64,000 bases of DNA, taken from assembly GCF_000020985.1 (NCBI RefSeq), contig NC_011296.1, positions 1,478,001 through 1,542,000 of the forward strand. Direction: 5' to 3'. Origin of the DNA: Thermodesulfovibrio yellowstonii DSM 11347 (GTDB lineage Bacteria > Nitrospirota > Thermodesulfovibrionia > Thermodesulfovibrionales > Thermodesulfovibrionaceae). Position 1 is the stretch's first letter. Every line of letters starts with the position of its first letter. The notes beneath the pieces are model-generated. The model was not told the DNA's origin and ran no database searches. It saw only the letters and a list, made by a program, of their open reading frames with translations. Shown here one piece after another: positions 24,801 through 31,205 of this stretch. A program made the translations under genes and the position numbers.

Positions 24801-24991
24801 TGACCTCCCTTGCACTTTTCTTTGGAATTCTTCCACTTGCCATAGCAAGAGGCGCAGGTTCAGGAGCGATGAATGCAATCGGAGTTGCCATTGAAGGTGG
24901 AGTTCTTGCAGGAACCTTCGTAAGCATAGTGTTTGTTCCCCTTTTCTTCGTGCTTATTTTGAAGCTCTTCAAAGTAAGGACAGTGAAATGA
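21860..24991 (+). CDS. RND multidrug efflux pump (HAE1, AcrB/MexB type)
   Basis: 1043 residues, normal for the hydrophobe/amphiphile efflux-1 family. A proton-driven inner-membrane trimer. The start LSKFFLERPVFAWVIAIAIM is the family hallmark. The proton-relay pair is in GLLVDDAIVVVENVERIM (TM4, about residue 405) and the essential Lys in GLSSKNAILIIQFARD (TM10, about 938). Two large periplasmic loops carry the porter domains. It overlaps the adaptor stop by one base and the outer-membrane factor start by four bases (ATGA), so the three are translationally coupled. The substrate is unknown; codon use and GC look slightly higher than in neighbouring genes. Confidence 0.97.
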   Translation: MLSKFFLERPVFAWVIAIAIMGAGCLAIYNLPIAQYPSLAPPSIYIQATYPGASAETVENSVTQIIEEKMTGLDRLLYMSAVSDSSGSCRIELTFEPGTDPDLAWAKVQNKLQLAMPSLPEAVQKTGISVGKATRNYLLIVSLISEDGRLDAYDLRDYLKSNVEKVLARIEGVGEVETFGFPYAMRIWIEPHKLVSYGLTISDVISAIKAYNVEVSGGQLGGAPAKEGQRLNAPIIVQSMLKEPDEFASIPVRINPDGSSVKIKDVARVELGTDYYDIEAFYNGKPAAALAVRPLPGANALDVADKVKNKINELSRNFPAGVKVVYPYDTTPFTKVAINEVVKTLIEAIVLVFLIMWLFLGSLRATLIPTITVPVVLLGTFAVLGLAGYSINMLTMFAMVLAIGLLVDDAIVVVENVERIMREEKLPVRQAVIKSMEQITSALIGIGVVLSAVFAPMAFFTGSTGIIYRQFAITIISAMLLSVFVALTLAPVLCVTFLRPHSEKQRERKNIFYYFNLIYEKFYGFFFKSRFVYTKVVENSFRKVPVYICVYIIIVVALGIILMKLPTSYLPEEDQGMMLAQVILPSGSTLEQTEEILSEVKDYFLQKEKDAVDSIITLAGMSFSGRAQSAGMAFIKLKDWHLRDSSTLRVKAIQARAMMHFSQNKKAMIFVFPPPSIIELGNATGFDLQLMDMGGLGHQKLMEARNQFLYLANQDRRLKNVRPNGMDDIPEYKVDIDWQKAGALGVPINSINNTISAAFGSSYVNDFIKGGRVKRVYVQADTPYRMLPEDMNRLYVRNNDGKMVPFSSFASGKWIYGSPRLERYNGFPSMNIWGEPATGTSSGEAMKAVEEIVSKLPKGVGYAWTGSSYQERLATGQAPILYGFSVFVIFLCLAALYESWTIPITNLILLPLGIFGSAVATWLMGLYNDVYFQIGFLVTMGLSSKNAILIIQFARDRIKQGEEFQRATVEAATIRYRPVIMTSLALFFGILPLAIARGAGSGAMNAIGVAIEGGVLAGTFVSIVFVPLFFVLILKLFKVRTVK

Positions 24992-26439
24992 AGTTAAGAA
25001 AGATTAAGGAAAAGATTCTTCGACTGCTTTGCAGGCTCAGAATGACAAAACAAGCCTTAATTTTAATGCTATCCCTGTTGCTTCTTTCCTGCACAATGAT
25101 TCCCGAATACAAAAGACCTGATGCACCTGTGCCTAAAGAATGGCCTCAAGGTGATGCTTACAGTTCCATTAATTATGAAAAATCACCAAAAGCAACAGAA
25201 ATTAAATGGAATGAATTTCTCACTGAAACAAAACTTCAGAAAATAATTGAAAAAGCTTTATCTAACAATAGAGACCTTCGACTTTCAGCCCTTAATGTTG
25301 AGAGAGCCGCTGCCTACTATGGTATTCAAAGAGCAGAGCTTCTTCCAGCAGTGGATGCAATAGGCACGGGTTATAGAGAGAGAACCCCTGCAGACCTTTC
25401 ACGGACAGGCAGGGCAGAGACAACTTCTAAATACAGTGTAAGTCTTGGGATTACCTCTTGGGAGATTGATTTATTTGGAAGGCTTCGGAGTCTAAAAGAA
25501 ATGGCACTTGAGCAGTATCTTGCCCAAGAACAAACTCACAGGGCAGCAAGACTCTCTCTTATTTCTGCTGTTGCTACTGCCTATTATACCTATGCAACAG
25601 ATAAAGAGAATCTCAAACTGGCAAAAGAAACCCTTAAAAATCAGCAGGAATACTATGAATTAATGAAAAAACGATATGAAGTTGGAGTAATCTCAGAAAT
25701 AGACCTTCACAGAGTGAGGACACAGGTAGATACAGCCCGTGAAGCTGTAGCACGATATACTCAGGCACTGGCTCAGGATAAAAACACCCTTGACCTTCTT
25801 GCTGGTGAGATACTAACTGAAGAACTTTTGCCAGAAGGACTTGAGGTCTTAACCTCTCCAAAGGATATTTCACCAGGGCTTTCTTCTGATATACTCCTTA
25901 ATCGTCCTGATATTATGGCAGCAGAGCACACACTTAAGGCATACAATGCTCAGATAGGTGCAGCAAGAGCAGCTTTTTTCCCGAGGATTTCACTTACGAC
26001 GCTTTTTGGAACAGCATCAGCTGAGCTTTCAGGATTGTTTGAATCAGGCTCTAAGGCATGGAGTATTCAGCCCCAGGCAATAATGCCAATCTTTGATGCA
26101 AGAGTATGGGCAGCCCATGAAGCTGCAAAGGTCGAAAGACAACTTGCTCTTGTTAATTATGAAAAGACCATTCAGACAGCTTTCAAAGAAGTATCCGATG
26201 CCTTAGCAGTGAAAGGCACAGTAGATGAACAGCTACAGGCAATTGAATCTCTTGTGCACTCTCTAAGGGAGACCTACAGGCTTGCAAAAATAAGATATGA
26301 AAATGGAATTGACAGCTACATGAGTGTTCTTGATGCGCAGAGGTCTTTGTTTCAGGCACAACAGCAGCTTAACAGCCTTAAGCTTCAAAAATATGCAAAT
26401 CTATTAACCTTATATAAAGTTATTGGAGGAGGAGAATAA
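24988..26439 (+). CDS. outer-membrane efflux lipoprotein (OprM/NodT type)
   Basis: 483 residues from ATG at 24988, or 465 from ATG at 25042. An outer-membrane factor that completes the RND tripartite pump; two OEP domains (about 65-260 and 285-475), with SPGLSSDILLNRPDIMAAEHTLKAYNAQIGAARAAFFPRI typical of NodT/OprM proteins. From 25042 the protein opens MTKQALILMLSLLLLSC, a standard lipoprotein signal with lipobox Cys. The 18 residues before it are basic and encoded partly by a palindromic repeat (25013-25047), so the later ATG, part of the repeat's AATGAC, is a real alternative. The upstream ATG overlaps the pump stop and has AAGGA nearby. Confidence 0.93.
   Translation: MKLRKIKEKILRLLCRLRMTKQALILMLSLLLLSCTMIPEYKRPDAPVPKEWPQGDAYSSINYEKSPKATEIKWNEFLTETKLQKIIEKALSNNRDLRLSALNVERAAAYYGIQRAELLPAVDAIGTGYRERTPADLSRTGRAETTSKYSVSLGITSWEIDLFGRLRSLKEMALEQYLAQEQTHRAARLSLISAVATAYYTYATDKENLKLAKETLKNQQEYYELMKKRYEVGVISEIDLHRVRTQVDTAREAVARYTQALAQDKNTLDLLAGEILTEELLPEGLEVLTSPKDISPGLSSDILLNRPDIMAAEHTLKAYNAQIGAARAAFFPRISLTTLFGTASAELSGLFESGSKAWSIQPQAIMPIFDARVWAAHEAAKVERQLALVNYEKTIQTAFKEVSDALAVKGTVDEQLQAIESLVHSLRETYRLAKIRYENGIDSYMSVLDAQRSLFQAQQQLNSLKLQKYANLLTLYKVIGGGE
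25013..25047 (+). repeat. palindromic repeat at the 5' end of the outer-membrane factor gene
   Basis: AAGATTCTTCGACTG...GCTCAGAATGAC is a member of the dispersed family. It encodes KILRLLCRLRMT in the annotated frame, and its AATGAC supplies an alternative start codon directly before the lipoprotein signal peptide. Confidence 0.75.
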
Positions 26440-26441
26440 AA

Positions 26442-27386
26442 ATGAAAAAATGTTTTTTTGAAAAAATTTTACTTCCTGTGGACAGAAGTGAGCATTCAAG
26501 AAGAGCAGTTAATTTTGCTGGATTATTACTTTCAAAAATGGAAAATATTCTCCCTGAAGTAACTCTTTTTCATGTCATTACAGGTCAACATTTAAGTGAA
26601 ATTTTAAAAAGTATACATTTGAAAGAAAAGGATATTAAGGATTATGAATTTTTTAAAAAAAGCAAAGAAAAATATATTAAAGAATTCATTGAGCCTTTTT
26701 TAAATGAATATGCAGAAATATTAAAAGAAGCAGGTTTTAAAGGAGAAATAAAACAAGAAATAGAAGAAGGAGATGCAGGAAACAAAATAATTGAAATTAC
26801 AAAGGAACAAAAATTCTCTGCTATCATGATGTCCCGAAGGGGTATGTCAGAAATAAAAAGTCTTATTCTTGGCGGTGTTTCAAACAAAGTTATCTGCAGT
26901 CTAAAAAATCAAAATATATATATCGTAGGACAAAAAATTTATGAAGAAAATCATTGCCCAGTTCCTTATATCCTTATTCCTGTTGATGGCTCGGAATATT
27001 CTATGAAAGCAGTTGAGCATGGTGCATGTCTTGCAAAATTTGTTAAAGGAATAAAAAAAATTACCATTTTACGAGTAGTCAATATTTCTTTATATCTTGA
27101 AAGAATACGACAGGGTATAGACCCAGAGGAAGAAGCAAAAGATATTCTCATAAAAGCCCAAAATGTTTTTCTTAAAGAAGGTATCTCTCCTGAATTGATT
27201 AAAACTAAAATCCTCGTTGGATTACCTGCTGAAGAAATCGTCAGAGATATACAGGAACATAATTACAATCTTGTAATCATGGGAAGAAAAGGTCGCTCTG
27301 CATTAAAAAGTTTAATTTTTGGCGGCGTAAGTTCAGCAGTGATAAATAGATGTCTTGAGCCGACAGTTGCAATTATAAATATGTAA
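26442..27386 (+). CDS. tandem universal stress protein (two UspA domains)
   Basis: 314 residues with two UspA domains. The first runs from about 5 to 165 (KILLPVDRSEHSRRAVNFAGLLL...SAIMMSRRGMSEIKSLILGGVSNKVI) and the second from about 178 to 313 (YILIPVDGSEYSMKAVEHGACLAK...LVIMGRKGRSALKSLIFGGVSSAVI). The G-x2-G-x9-G(S/V) ATP-binding pattern is present in both. The role in stress is unspecified. It follows the efflux operon by 2 bases with GGAGGAG before its ATG, so it is likely co-expressed with it. Confidence 0.92.
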   Translation: MKKCFFEKILLPVDRSEHSRRAVNFAGLLLSKMENILPEVTLFHVITGQHLSEILKSIHLKEKDIKDYEFFKKSKEKYIKEFIEPFLNEYAEILKEAGFKGEIKQEIEEGDAGNKIIEITKEQKFSAIMMSRRGMSEIKSLILGGVSNKVICSLKNQNIYIVGQKIYEENHCPVPYILIPVDGSEYSMKAVEHGACLAKFVKGIKKITILRVVNISLYLERIRQGIDPEEEAKDILIKAQNVFLKEGISPELIKTKILVGLPAEEIVRDIQEHNYNLVIMGRKGRSALKSLIFGGVSSAVINRCLEPTVAIINM

Positions 27387-27400
27387 ACAATAAGACAGTC

Positions 27401-27481
27401 ATGAACACAATAATTGTAATTGGCTTAATTGGGAAAGAAGGTTCAGGAACAGTTTGCATAAATTTTTTAAATATTTTTTAA
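27401..27481 (+). pseudogene. possible remnant of a P-loop kinase gene
   Basis: A 26-codon frame starting ATG at 27401 encodes TIIVIGLIGKEGSGTV, which resembles the N-terminal P-loop of small nucleotide kinases (IGLTGxxGSGKST). The essential Lys after GSG is replaced by Thr and a stop follows soon. Probably a decayed fragment; it could also be chance. Confidence 0.3.
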
Positions 27482-27483
27482 AT

Positions 27484-27506
27484 CTGGTATGATTATCTCA
27501 TACCAG
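27484..27506 (+). promoter_or_regulatory. operator-like palindrome with -10 before the PIN module
   Basis: CTGGTATGA, loop TTATC, TCATACCAG is a perfect 9-bp inverted repeat. It contains TATGAT, a good -10 box, and precedes GGGAGGTG by a few bases. This is the layout of a self-regulated toxin-antitoxin promoter. Confidence 0.55.
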
Positions 27507-27520
27507 AAGGGAGGTGTTAT

Positions 27521-27594
27521 GTGCCAAAAGTAGTAAAAAAAAACGATTTCTCTTCCATTTGATTTAGCAAAGGAAGTTGAAAAAAAGGTATCTT
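27521..27594 (+). pseudogene. broken antitoxin gene (ribbon-helix-helix type) upstream of a PIN toxin
   Basis: GTG at 27521 follows a strong GGGAGGTG site and opens PKVVKK, but a run of nine A then throws the frame to a TGA. With eight A the frame reads KTISLPFDLAKEVEKK, the usual start of CopG/RHH antitoxins, and then runs straight into the PIN frame. The rest of an antitoxin (about 50 residues) is missing. Both the homopolymer shift and the deletion suggest decay; slippage on the A-run could rescue a short fusion. Confidence 0.5.
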
Positions 27595-27596
27595 TC

Positions 27597-27992
27597 TTGA
27601 GAGTAATTTTTGATGCAAATATTTACATTTCAGCTTTTGTTATTCCAGGCAGTTTAGCAGAAAAAGTTATTTTAAAAATATTAAGAGAAAATTACACACT
27701 TTTTATTTCTAAGGAGATTATTGATGAGATTCTTTCGGTTCTTTCAAAAAAATTTGATTATCATAAAGAAATTTTGAGTAGAACTGCACTTTTTCTTACA
27801 GAGATAGCAGAAATAATTCATTCCAATAAAAAGATTAATATTTTACAAGATGAAGCAGACAATAAAATTATTGAATGTGCTATTTTAGCGAAAGCAAATA
27901 TGATTGTTTCAGGTGATAAAGAATTGTTATCACTTAGAGAATATGAGGGTATCAGAATAATAACTTTAAGAGAATTTTTAGAAAGCACTTAA
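27597..27992 (+). CDS. PIN-domain ribonuclease, probable toxin
   Basis: 131 residues, a complete PIN domain of the COG1569 type. Acidic active-site residues are visible: D6 in VIFDANIYISAF, E in SKEIIDEIL (about 40), D in DEADNKIIECAILAKA (about 86-90), and D in IVSGDKELL (about 108). PIN toxins cleave RNA. The start is TTG at 27597 with only a weak AAAGGT upstream. Its antitoxin gene appears broken, so the protein may be poorly expressed, an orphan, or harmless. It is convergent with the ABC permease genes, with 2 bases between stops. Confidence 0.8.
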   Translation: MRVIFDANIYISAFVIPGSLAEKVILKILRENYTLFISKEIIDEILSVLSKKFDYHKEILSRTALFLTEIAEIIHSNKKINILQDEADNKIIECAILAKANMIVSGDKELLSLREYEGIRIITLREFLEST

Positions 27993-27994
27993 TT

Positions 27995-29119
27995 TTACTT
28001 AGCAAAGGTTTTTCTGAAACGGTAAACGGAAAAACCAAATAGAATAACACCAAGAAATACAATTCCCACTATATCATGCCAAACATATTTTATTCCGTTT
28101 CCCTTAAAAAGCACACTGTAGCCGAAATCAATAAAATATCTCATTGGAGAAACAAGGCTTAAATACTGCATAATAGGCTGCATTGACTCTGGAGGTGTCC
28201 ATGCACCTGAGAGCATAAGCATTGGTGTAAGAATTACAAGCATAAGCATCATTGACTGAGCAAGATTTCTCGCAACAGTTGCAATGGCTATACCTAAGGA
28301 TGACATGGTGAAAACATAAAAAAGCATCACAGGATAAAACAAAAATAAACTACCTCTTATTGGAACTTTAAAAATTCCTTTAATCACGAAAAAAATGCTT
28401 AAAAAAGACAGAACCCCCACTGCAAAGATTGTAGGAGTTATCTTTGCAAAAAATATCTCCCATGTCCTGGCAGGTGTTACAAGAAGCTGCTCAATGGTTC
28501 CGTATTCCTTTTCTCTTACAAGGGCTGCTGCAGTTACAAGAAGGGAAACCATAGTGGTTACATTAAAGAATTCAAGAAGGCTCATAAACCATGCCGTTAA
28601 AATATTTGGGTTAAAATGAACCCTTGTTCTTTCATCTATAAATGGAATTTCATTGAAGAATCTATTAGTTATTCCCATTTTTCTTTCAAAAACCTCTATG
28701 GCATAGTTATATGTTATTGATGATACATAACCAACAGCCATAGTTGCTGACATAGACATAGTTCCATCAATAATTACCTGAATTTTTGCTCCTCCACTGT
28801 CAATCTTTCTTTTAAAATCAGGTGGAATTACAACAGCCATGGAGGCTTTCCCGCTGTCAAGCCAATCAATGATTTCTCTGTCAGTCTGGACAAAGGCAAG
28901 GATTTTAAAATAGGGTTTTTGAAACCTGCTAATCAGTTCTCTACTTTCAGGACTATGGCTCATGTCATAAACAATTGTTGGAAAATTTCTTACTTCCATT
29001 GATACTCCATGCCCCGCAGTATATATCATGCCTGTGAATCCCCATAGAAGAATAAAAAGTAAAACCTTATCACGCATAAGATGGGTCATCTCTTTTTTTA
29101 TAAGTGAAAGAAGTCTCAT
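27995..29119 (-). CDS. ABC-2 type export permease (YbhR-like)
   Basis: 374 residues. The ABC-2 membrane layout is one N-terminal TM (about 20-40), a large periplasmic domain (about 45-165) and five C-terminal TMs. The motif MVSLLVTAAALVREKEYGTIEQLLVTPARTWEIFFAKITP is the conserved ABC-2 signature before TM3. With its paralogue (start shared by ATGA overlap at 29116-29119) it would form the membrane channel for the dual ATPase. In E. coli YbhGFSR, the nearest known layout, substrates are drugs or cations; the substrate here is not known. Confidence 0.9.
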   Translation of the reverse strand: MRLLSLIKKEMTHLMRDKVLLFILLWGFTGMIYTAGHGVSMEVRNFPTIVYDMSHSPESRELISRFQKPYFKILAFVQTDREIIDWLDSGKASMAVVIPPDFKRKIDSGGAKIQVIIDGTMSMSATMAVGYVSSITYNYAIEVFERKMGITNRFFNEIPFIDERTRVHFNPNILTAWFMSLLEFFNVTTMVSLLVTAAALVREKEYGTIEQLLVTPARTWEIFFAKITPTIFAVGVLSFLSIFFVIKGIFKVPIRGSLFLFYPVMLFYVFTMSSLGIAIATVARNLAQSMMLMLVILTPMLMLSGAWTPPESMQPIMQYLSLVSPMRYFIDFGYSVLFKGNGIKYVWHDIVGIVFLGVILFGFSVYRFRKTFAK

Positions 29120-30249
29120 CCTATTCTTTTCCTGAAAAATAGAATTGTTAAAGAATATACAAAAACAGCATAGAGAAAAAGTGACAGAAGATTAGGCAGA
29201 TAGTAACTGAACCCAAGTCCTTTAAGATATACCCCTCTTACAACTCCGATAAAGTATGTTGCAGTAATAAATTTGCTCATTATTTGACCTGTAAGTGGCA
29301 TGCTTGTAACTGGTGAGAAAAATCCTGAATACATAAATGAAGGTGTAATTGTGCCCAAGAATGCAATAAGCATTGCTGAAATCTGAGTCTTTGCTATCAT
29401 TGATATAAATATCCCGATTCCGATTGTGCATGAAAGATAAAGCAGAGTAGCAAGGGTAAGTAAGAAAAAGTTTCCAATAAATTTTGCTTTAAAAAAAACA
29501 ACTGTGATAATGAAAAGTATGATATATGTGAGAAAAGATACAGTTATGTAAGGAATTGCTTTACCAAAGACAACCTCCCATTTTTTTACAGGTGAACAGT
29601 AAAGATTAAAAATACTGCCTGACTCCTTTTCCCTAACAACAACCAATGAGGCAATCAAGACAGGGTAATACATAAGAGTTATGACAAGCATTCCAGGAAG
29701 TATAAAGTTTTTACTTTCAAGTGCTGGATTATACCAGGCTCTCATTTCAGTTTCTATTGGAAAACTTATTGACATTCCCTTCATTGAAGTATAATTTTCA
29801 AGAATTTTTTGATTGAACTGATTGTTAATTGCAGATACATATCCTTTTATTACTTCTGCACGAGATGGGAATGAGCCATCAATGAGAAACTGCACCTGAG
29901 TTTTCTGTCCGCTATAAAGTTTCCTTGAAAAATCAGGAGGTATCACTACAACAACTCTGCATTTACCTGATTGAATTAACTCATAAGCTTCATCATAACT
30001 ATCTATAAGAGCATAAAACCTGAAATACTCCGAGTTTGTAAATGAGTATCTATAATCCCTGCTTAAAGCTGAACGATCAAAATCAAGAAATGTCACAGGA
30101 ATGTTCTTTACATCAAGAATCAATCCATATCCCATCAGTAACATGATTACTACAGGCACAAAAAGAGCCAAACTAAGATAAAGAGGGTCACGAAGTAATT
30201 CCCTGAACTCTTTCTTAAGTATGGCAAGCAGACGTTTGGGCATTTTCAT
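29116..30249 (-). CDS. ABC-2 type export permease (YbhS-like)
   Basis: 377 residues, a paralogue of the downstream permease. It has an N-terminal TM (LSLALFVPVVIMLLMGYGLI), an extracytoplasmic domain with IPVTFLDFDRSALSRDY and CRVVVVIPPDFSRKL, then five TMs containing VLIASLVVVREKESGSIFNLYCSPVKKWEVVFGKAIPY. The ATG is at 30249, with a second in-frame ATG two codons on; no Shine-Dalgarno site is obvious. It is separated from the ATPase by an inverted mntA-hepT cassette, so it probably needs its own promoter in 30250-30394. Confidence 0.9.
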   Translation of the reverse strand: MKMPKRLLAILKKEFRELLRDPLYLSLALFVPVVIMLLMGYGLILDVKNIPVTFLDFDRSALSRDYRYSFTNSEYFRFYALIDSYDEAYELIQSGKCRVVVVIPPDFSRKLYSGQKTQVQFLIDGSFPSRAEVIKGYVSAINNQFNQKILENYTSMKGMSISFPIETEMRAWYNPALESKNFILPGMLVITLMYYPVLIASLVVVREKESGSIFNLYCSPVKKWEVVFGKAIPYITVSFLTYIILFIITVVFFKAKFIGNFFLLTLATLLYLSCTIGIGIFISMIAKTQISAMLIAFLGTITPSFMYSGFFSPVTSMPLTGQIMSKFITATYFIGVVRGVYLKGLGFSYYLPNLLSLFLYAVFVYSLTILFFRKRIG

Positions 30250-30382
30250 AGGTTTTAGAGTAATGAATTTTGATATAATAAATCAATTTAAATACATGAA
30301 ATCCCATACTAAAATAATCATCGGGGACAGTAGAAGGATGTTTGAAATTGAGGACAGCAGTATTGATTTAGTTGGCTTATGA

Positions 30383-30388
30383 TATACT
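30383..30388 (+). promoter_or_regulatory. -10 box of mntA, leaderless arrangement
   Basis: TATACT ends 6 bases before the mntA ATG at 30395. There is no Shine-Dalgarno sequence in the gap and no clear -35 at the usual distance. Confidence 0.4.
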
Positions 30389-30394
30389 TTAAAT

Positions 30395-30790
30395 ATGAAT
30401 GCTTCAGACAGGGAAAAATTTGAGGAACTGGCAAAAAAATTCAGAATCCATTTTATCCTGCTTTTTGGCTCAAAGGCTGAAGGCAAAGATACATCTGAAA
30501 GCGACACTGATATAGCTGTATATGCAGATCATGTGCTTTCTGAGGATGAAAAAATAAATATCATCTTTGAACTTTCCTCTATCCTAAGGACTGAAAACAT
30601 TGATCTTGTTGATTTAAAAACTGCTTCACCATTACTTAAAAAGAAAATTTTTGATAATTATAATGTCCTGTTTGTAAAAGATAGTTTTCTACTATATCAA
30701 GCTGAACTGTCCACTTTACATGAATATGAGGAAAGTAAAATACTCCGTGAAATATTGAATGAAAGACTTAAAGAGTTTGCCCGTGATTGA
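30395..30790 (+). CDS. mntA: MntA-like minimal nucleotidyltransferase antitoxin
   Basis: 131 residues. The MNT signature GSKAEGKDTSESDTDIAVY (G29-S-x10-D-x-D) near residues 29-45 is intact. In characterised HepT/MntA pairs the MNT protein adds AMP groups to a tyrosine of the HEPN toxin and so disarms it. The gene overlaps hepT by up to 32 bases. The cassette runs opposite to the surrounding ABC-export genes, sitting between the ATPase and the permeases. Confidence 0.87.
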   Translation: MNASDREKFEELAKKFRIHFILLFGSKAEGKDTSESDTDIAVYADHVLSEDEKINIIFELSSILRTENIDLVDLKTASPLLKKKIFDNYNVLFVKDSFLLYQAELSTLHEYEESKILREILNERLKEFARD

Positions 30791-31205
30791 TAAGGAGTTC
30801 ATAAAAACAAAACTTTTTCTGATTAAATCATATTACGAGGAGCTTGAACAGATACTTTCCTTCTCTGATTCAGAAATAAAAGAGGATTTTATAAAATTGA
30901 GAGCTATAGAAAGAGTAATTCAGCTCATTGTAGATGAAATTATTGATATTAATAATCATATTGTGAGATATCACCCATTAAAATTACCCAATGACTTTCA
31001 AAGTAGTTTCTTGATTCTTGCCGAAAATAATATTCTTCCAGAGTCTTTCGCAAAAAAAATCGCACCAGTTGTTGGATTGAGAAACAGGCTTGTTCACAGA
31101 TACGAAAAAATTGATCTGGATCTCCTCTTGAATTTAATCAGAAAAAATAAAGACGACTTTATTGAATATGTCAAACATATTCTGGATTTTATTCAAAAAT
31201 CCTAA
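30759..31205 (+). CDS. hepT: HepT-like HEPN-domain toxin RNase
   Basis: 148 residues from ATG 30759, or 140 from GTG 30783 (VIDKEFIKTKL), which is closer to the usual HepT start. A four-helix HEPN domain with the R-x4-H-x-Y catalytic motif RNRLVHRY near residue 112; the tyrosine is the AMPylation site in known pairs. HEPN toxins cleave RNA. Conserved IERVIQLIVDEIIDINNHIV matches the family. Its stop overlaps that of the dual ATPase by 4 bases (convergent). Confidence 0.88.
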   Translation: MKDLKSLPVIDKEFIKTKLFLIKSYYEELEQILSFSDSEIKEDFIKLRAIERVIQLIVDEIIDINNHIVRYHPLKLPNDFQSSFLILAENNILPESFAKKIAPVVGLRNRLVHRYEKIDLDLLLNLIRKNKDDFIEYVKHILDFIQKS

